A DNA stretch of 64,000 nt from contig JAQMRL010000008.1 of assembly GCA_035578175.1 (NCBI GenBank), positions 62,947,041 to 63,011,040 of the forward strand, given 5' to 3'. Below the pieces are notes generated by a model. That model ran no database searches and was not told where the DNA came from. It worked only from the letters and a program-made list of their open reading frames with translations. Both the position numbers and the translations under genes were made by a program. Below, piece by piece: positions 59,487 to 64,000 of the stretch; within the stretch, counting starts at the first letter, position 1; each line of letters begins with the position of its first letter. The DNA comes from Catonia carolina. Taxonomy: Eukaryota > Arthropoda > Insecta > Hemiptera > Achilidae.

Positions 59487-59645
59487 CTGTAACATATAAA
59501 ATTATTTTTTGGTAAACAATACAATGGAATAAAAAATAATTTAAAAATTCTAATAATTATTATTTTTTATTCAAATCTTTTTACTCGTAATGAGTCCTGC
59601 AGCGTGAATTCAATTCTATTTTACATAACATAAATTTCATATACA

Positions 59646-59949
59646 TTTTCAGCTGCCTTCATCCTTACTTGTCTACTTATACATGTTTTGGTGGATCCAC
59701 CATCATCGGAGTACATAAAATATCATGTGAAACTTTAAAAAAATTTTATTTTAAAACCTACAGAAGATGTTGCCGTCATCTACATAAAACGAAAAAAGAG
59801 TTTTATATAGATGACTGAAGACGCAATATTTTCTGTAGGTTTTAAATAAAAATTTTTAAAGTTTCACATGATATTTTGTGTACTCTGATGGTGGTGGATC
59901 AACCAAAACAGATGTAAGTAGATAATAAGGATCAAAGTAACTGAAAAAG
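59646..59949. mobile_element. ~300-bp palindromic fold-back element
   Basis: Arms of nearly 150 bp mirror each other around about 59797: GGTGGATCCACCATCATCGG and CATGTGAAACTTTAAAAA on the left, TTTTTAAAGTTTCACATG and GATGGTGGTGGATC on the right. No coding content. Another occurrence of the GGATCCACCATCATC core is at 39137. Lies upstream of the first visible XPR1 exon. Confidence 0.78.
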
Positions 59950-60429
59950 TTTTAGCTCTGCAACGAACAGATTGAGTGTAAATAATTTGACATTCCACCT
60001 GTCTGTTACGGGCAGAATTTAATCTGATTCATTAAAAAATCAAAATCTCTCGTAAATTAACAGTAGATTAATAAATCAGTAAAATTCATTGGTTAATATA
60101 GTTAACACGTAATTTTTATTTTATATTACGACATATATTTTAATAATTTGCTAACATTGTATATAGAGCTATTTAAACAATATTTCATTGTGTAATGCAG
60201 TCTCACTCATGATAAGAAATACCACCTTTTATTTCATGAGGAATAGGCTACATTCTAAGCCAATCGGCCTTCAATTAATTTTAGCCTACATAACACCTTA
60301 CGTTATCAAAAAAATTATTTCTAATTTTAAAATGTCTAGTCTTACTTGATTTAAACATTATTTTTTATTTATTTTTAAAAGTTTTAAAAATTGAATTTCA
60401 TTGGTAGTTATTACGTTCTGACATTATTA

Positions 60430-60553
60430 TTTATAGAAAGGGAAAGTATTCTTTCATGTCGATTTTTCGAAATCGAGTTTCCACCGGATCTACACGTTTT
60501 CAGACCCCCTGAACCAAAACATGTTTTTAGCAATTGGTCTGGGCGTGTGAGTG

Positions 60554-60605
<52 letters not shown>

Positions 60606-60612
60606 TGTGTGC

Positions 60613-60692
<80 letters not shown>

Positions 60693-61230
60693 AACAATAT
60701 CTCAAGAGCGAAACATCGTACGAAGTTGAAACCTGAGGCTTAAGTTAGATACCACTAGAAGACCCGACACGAAAATTTTCATCAAAATCGGTCATCCGGA
60801 AGTAGTAACTTATTCGAGTCATTTTTCACTTTTTTGCGATTTTCTCAAAAACGGCTCCTACAATTTTTTTAAAAATCGCCTCATTTAATAAAATTTTTAT
60901 GCTCTACAAGATAGGGTAGGCGCCATATCTGCTGAAATCCTTGGGGAGGCTGTGCTCTCGTAAAAAAATTGTTTTTTTAAGATTGCGACTTTAGTATGTA
61001 TTTCAGCGCAAAAATGTATATAATAAAAGTTGTAAACGACAAAAGTGCATAATCAATTCATAGAAAATTTAGAGATCTACAACTTTAATTAGAGTATATT
61101 TCTCTACAGAGCCTAGTTAGCGTGAAAGAGTGATTTTCCGTGTTTTTAAGCCAAACTGAGGTTGATTTTCATTTTGCGTCTTTCACTCATGATTAAAATT
61201 AAATTATGTTTATTGAGGTAACCATCTCAT
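60430..61230 (+). repeat. R-A dispersed repeat, fullest copy
   Basis: GAAAGGGAAAGTATTCTTTC, TTTTTCGAAATCGAGTTTCC, a long GT run, CATCAAAATCGGTCATCCGG, CAAGATAGGGTAGGCGCC, and GAGGTTGATTTTCATTTTGC. Confidence 0.75.
60545..60691. repeat. (GT)n microsatellite inside R-A
   Basis: About 147 bp of GT with a few interruptions (GC, AT). Expanded from a short GT run present at the same R-A position in other copies (41565, 3944 in reverse). Confidence 0.95.
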
Positions 61231-61239
61231 TAATAGAAC

Positions 61240-61640
61240 CAGCACCTAATCCTTGTTATATATCTTTATTTCTGAACTGATCCAGCCCGTAATGCTTCTC
61301 AAAAAACGCAACTATGCAAACTGGATGGAATTCTCATACTTCTTCCACACCCACCCCTCAATGCTAGTGTCAATATTGGAAAAGCCAATCTCTTGCAAAA
61401 TTTCATAAAAGTACCAACCGAGCCTCTCCTTTCTAATGCTGAAATATTGTACCACGAATTCTATTAAATCTTTGTATTTGTTATGGTACATCATTGCACT
61501 TTTCATGTGACAAATCATATCCCAAATAGGTAAAATTACTGACCTGCTCCAGAATTACTCAATCAATTACTATCTTTGTTCTGACTGGATATTTCCCTTT
61601 AAAGATACTGGAAATTTTTTTTTGCTCTTCTTAAAGACAT
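61240..61640 (-). pseudogene. LINE ORF2 C-terminal relic
   Basis: Frameshifted reverse translation follows the order ILEQVS--YLG, NKYKDLIEF / IRGTI, LRFLRSI-like; same arrangement as at 43760-44370. Heavily decayed. Confidence 0.4.
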
Positions 61641-61879
61641 CCTTAATCTGTTTGTTGTTTAACCAAAAATATTTGCCTTTTTTTTCCAGTCTTCACATAT
61701 TATTTTAAAAAAAACATGCTTCATTTTTAAGAATTTTAATTCTCCATTAGAAATCATATCAAAATTAGTTTATTTTATAAAAATTTCCATTTATGTAGGT
61801 ATATTAGGTATACAAGACTTTCTACTTATTATTATATTTTTGATAAAACAATATATATATTTATAATATTTTTCTGTCA

Positions 61880-62480
61880 CCGGATGGCGACATTAAGTGG
61901 CGAGTTAAAACCCTTAATTTTGGTGGTCCTGAAAAGGGCCGTTTAAGCGGTGGTCGTCTCGATGGGAAGCGTCGATCGAGGAGCTGGGCGACATGGCGTG
62001 TCGCCATCCAGCGGAGATATCATCTTCTTCCCTCACAGTAGTGCGTCGATGGCTGCTTCGTCGGGTCCGGTGGGCGTAACTCGGTCGAGGGACTGCTGTG
62101 GGCATCACTCGCGTCAGCGGGCGATGACGGTCCAGTCGACAGCTTACGGTGACGGGTCGGGGAGCGGAAGCATCATCTTCTCTCTTGCGGGGTCATCGAT
62201 TAGTCTTCGCTGGAGTCCTGTAGCCGTGTGCCGTGGTGGACGTCTTGTCTGCTGTCTGGATCGGAATTGAATCTCTCTGTGTGGATTGTAGCGCTCATTG
62301 TATAGTTGCCGAGAGCGCAATGGTAGAGGGCGGTTACTCACTCAGCCTTGGCAACAAAGCCCTTTGTCGGTATGCAGCCGAAAGGTTTTTTGGTACGCCG
62401 CCAAAGGGCCTACCGCGCCGACAAGGGCCGGGAGAAGTATTGAAGGCCGGCAACACAGTAAATGATTAATTAGAAGGGGT
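61880..62480. other. GC-rich, CpG-rich island with histone-type stem-loop
   Basis: Sharp switch from AT-rich flanks to GC-rich sequence with many CpGs. Reverse strand at 61922-61942 reads AACGGCCCTTTTCAGGACCA, close to the metazoan histone mRNA 3' stem-loop (one stem mismatch). No histone protein is encoded next to it on either strand. Open frames on both strands (e.g. 61950-62270 +, 62144-62341 -) resemble nothing known and are typical of stop-poor GC-rich DNA. Confidence 0.6.
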
Positions 62481-64000
62481 GGCGGTGATATTTCTGTAGC
62501 TTCTACATCAAATCAGTGAATAAATCGAGAACAAAACGTTTGTGGTAAATTTTTGATCTCGAAATACAATTTTAAACTTTTGTTTTAAGATATTGCATCT
62601 TTTGAAAGAAAACTGAATGTTGCCTTATTCAAGTTAAATTTGCATTGTTACCTTTACCTACTATAGTTTTAATTTTGTAAATGAACAAAATAATCTTGAA
62701 AACTAAAAAGAATATTTTAAATAATATCTTATACTACGTATTACGTTTGCCGAGAATCTCTTAGATGTATTACGACTAAAACCTAAAGTATTGTAAGTAA
62801 ATGTTTTGAATTCGAAAACTAATTTAAATTTTATGCTTAAAAAGTGTGAGTAGAGTTTTCCAAATATTGTATTGCTTTACATAATTCGTTCAACCAATTT
62901 GTGTTCATTAAGGTTTTATACAAATTCATTAACTTCTACTGTTTAATGTTATGAAAATATATTTAAATTAATGCAGGCTACCGTAAACAACGAATTTTCG
63001 CAGTTTGGGGTGAATGAAGATAAAGTTTTGAAGTAAGTAGGCTACTTTTAAAATTCTTTTGTCTTTAATTTAGTTATTTTACAAATCTAGTAGGCTACAT
63101 AATCCATTTCAATAACAAACTAACATCTGTAAAAATTATACAATTAAATACTGTAAAATTTTTAAAAGGCCTAGAATATTGTATTAATAAACGTTTTATC
63201 CATTCAGAATTATATTCGACACAACAGCTTTTATGTATTACAATAATTTAAATAATTGGTAATTGAAAATGTTTATACCATATCTGACATGTTTGACAAA
63301 TATTTTCTTTACAATTCACTCTTTGATAAGTGATGAATATATTTATTTGTACATGAATAAAATCGTGAATAATAAAGGATTCGTTTGCTACATTTAATTC
63401 CAAGGTTACTTATTAATACTCGTTCTCTCGAATACATTTAGGCCTGTTCATCCTTGATTGTATAATTTTAACAGAATAAACACAATAGAATATAAACAAA
63501 TAAATTAAAACTAGAAAAAAAAGAAAAACCACTTCATTAATGTTATAGTATGATATTTTAGAACGCGTCACAGTAGACTATTAGTAAATAAACGCGCAAA
63601 AATGTTGTGTATCAACATTTATCCATATTCTTAAACTTGATCTTAAATATATTTTAGTGTATAAAAATATAAAAGGATTTTTATTTCCCTTATACCTTTA
63701 TTTACCTAAAGTATTTTTAACTGCATCCAGGAGACTCCAGAACGGAGTGTAGGACATGCTACAACTCCCCCTGATATTTTTCTGTTCTTTCCTACAGTTA
63801 AAATCGACTACTATTACAATTTTCTGTGAATTTCATATAGAAATTACAATCGCGATTCTGGATACAGTGACATGATTCGTTTTAGGATGTAGGAAAATTA
63901 TTTTTAGTTCCGAAGACTCAAAAGAAATCAGGCATTAAGCTATATATTTATTAGATTGTCCGTCCGTCATAAGTAGGTACGTAACCAAGGAAGAGGCATG
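62481..64000. other. AT-rich DNA upstream of XPR1, no exon found
   Basis: I searched the reverse strand for the missing XPR1 first exon (an MKF-type start ending in a phase-0 donor) and did not find one. Confidence 0.5.

Noticed and set aside
60391..60743. Cys/Val- or Thr/His-rich open frames
   Set aside because: They are translations of the GT microsatellite, not proteins.
61914..62469. Possible histone gene or novel GC-rich protein genes
   Set aside because: Only a stem-loop-like sequence is present; no frame matches any histone, and overlapping frames on both strands are expected in stop-poor GC-rich DNA.
59620..63840. Candidate XPR1 first exons (reverse-strand ATGAAATT at about 60400, 59635 and 63830)
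   Set aside because: Their downstream codons do not resemble the SPX N-terminus and hit stops or lack a suitable donor.
1..64000. CRISPR arrays, phage or bacterial operon features, endogenous viral genes
   Set aside because: No regularly spaced repeats, no operon-like gene packing, and no viral gene motifs seen; all multi-copy sequence fits eukaryotic transposons and SINEs.

Overview
This window is intronic and intergenic DNA from an AT-rich animal nuclear genome, almost certainly an insect. The evidence is spliced genes with GT-AG introns, tRNA-derived SINEs, non-LTR retrotransposon fragments and many Tc1/mariner, Tigger, Merlin and other DNA transposon relics. The repeat mix hints at a hemimetabolous insect such as a hemipteran, but I cannot name the species.

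Two conserved single-copy genes carry nearly all the real coding sequence. They are convergent (tail to tail). (1) Parvin, + strand, 13833..26801: eight coding exons whose phases all fit, giving a complete 366-residue protein with two calponin-homology domains. It is the actopaxin member of the ILK-PINCH-parvin focal-adhesion complex. (2) An XPR1-type SPX-EXS phosphate exporter, - strand, 59486..35089: nine coding exons with matching phases give 642 codons. Only the first coding exon (start codon and roughly the first 20-25 residues) is missing; it probably lies beyond the right edge.

Everything else is repeats. 1-13800 holds fragments of dispersed repeats (called here R-A, R-B, R-S), a SINE, a 259-bp MITE and a Tigger copy nested in R-A. 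Parvin introns hold a 2.78-kb TIR element with a DUF7869-like relic (intron 2), a Tc1-like relic (intron 4), and a deleted Tc1-like element plus a deleted Tigger (intron 6). The intergenic part (26802-35088) holds SINEs and a mariner-like element with ~180-bp inverted repeats. XPR1 introns hold a Merlin derivative with a perfect 8-bp target duplication, an almost intact mariner, a recent 5'-truncated LINE with a 24-bp target duplication, a scrambled mariner, a ~300-bp palindrome and further LINE/SINE debris. The right end has a GT microsatellite inside an R-A copy and a conspicuous GC-rich island with a histone-type stem-loop.

I found no CRISPR array, operon, rRNA or convincing functional tRNA gene. 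The two host genes do not look functionally linked; their proximity is simply local synteny. The most unusual item is the 2.78-kb TIR element at 16131-18912. Superfamily names are my recognition of motifs by eye, not database results.
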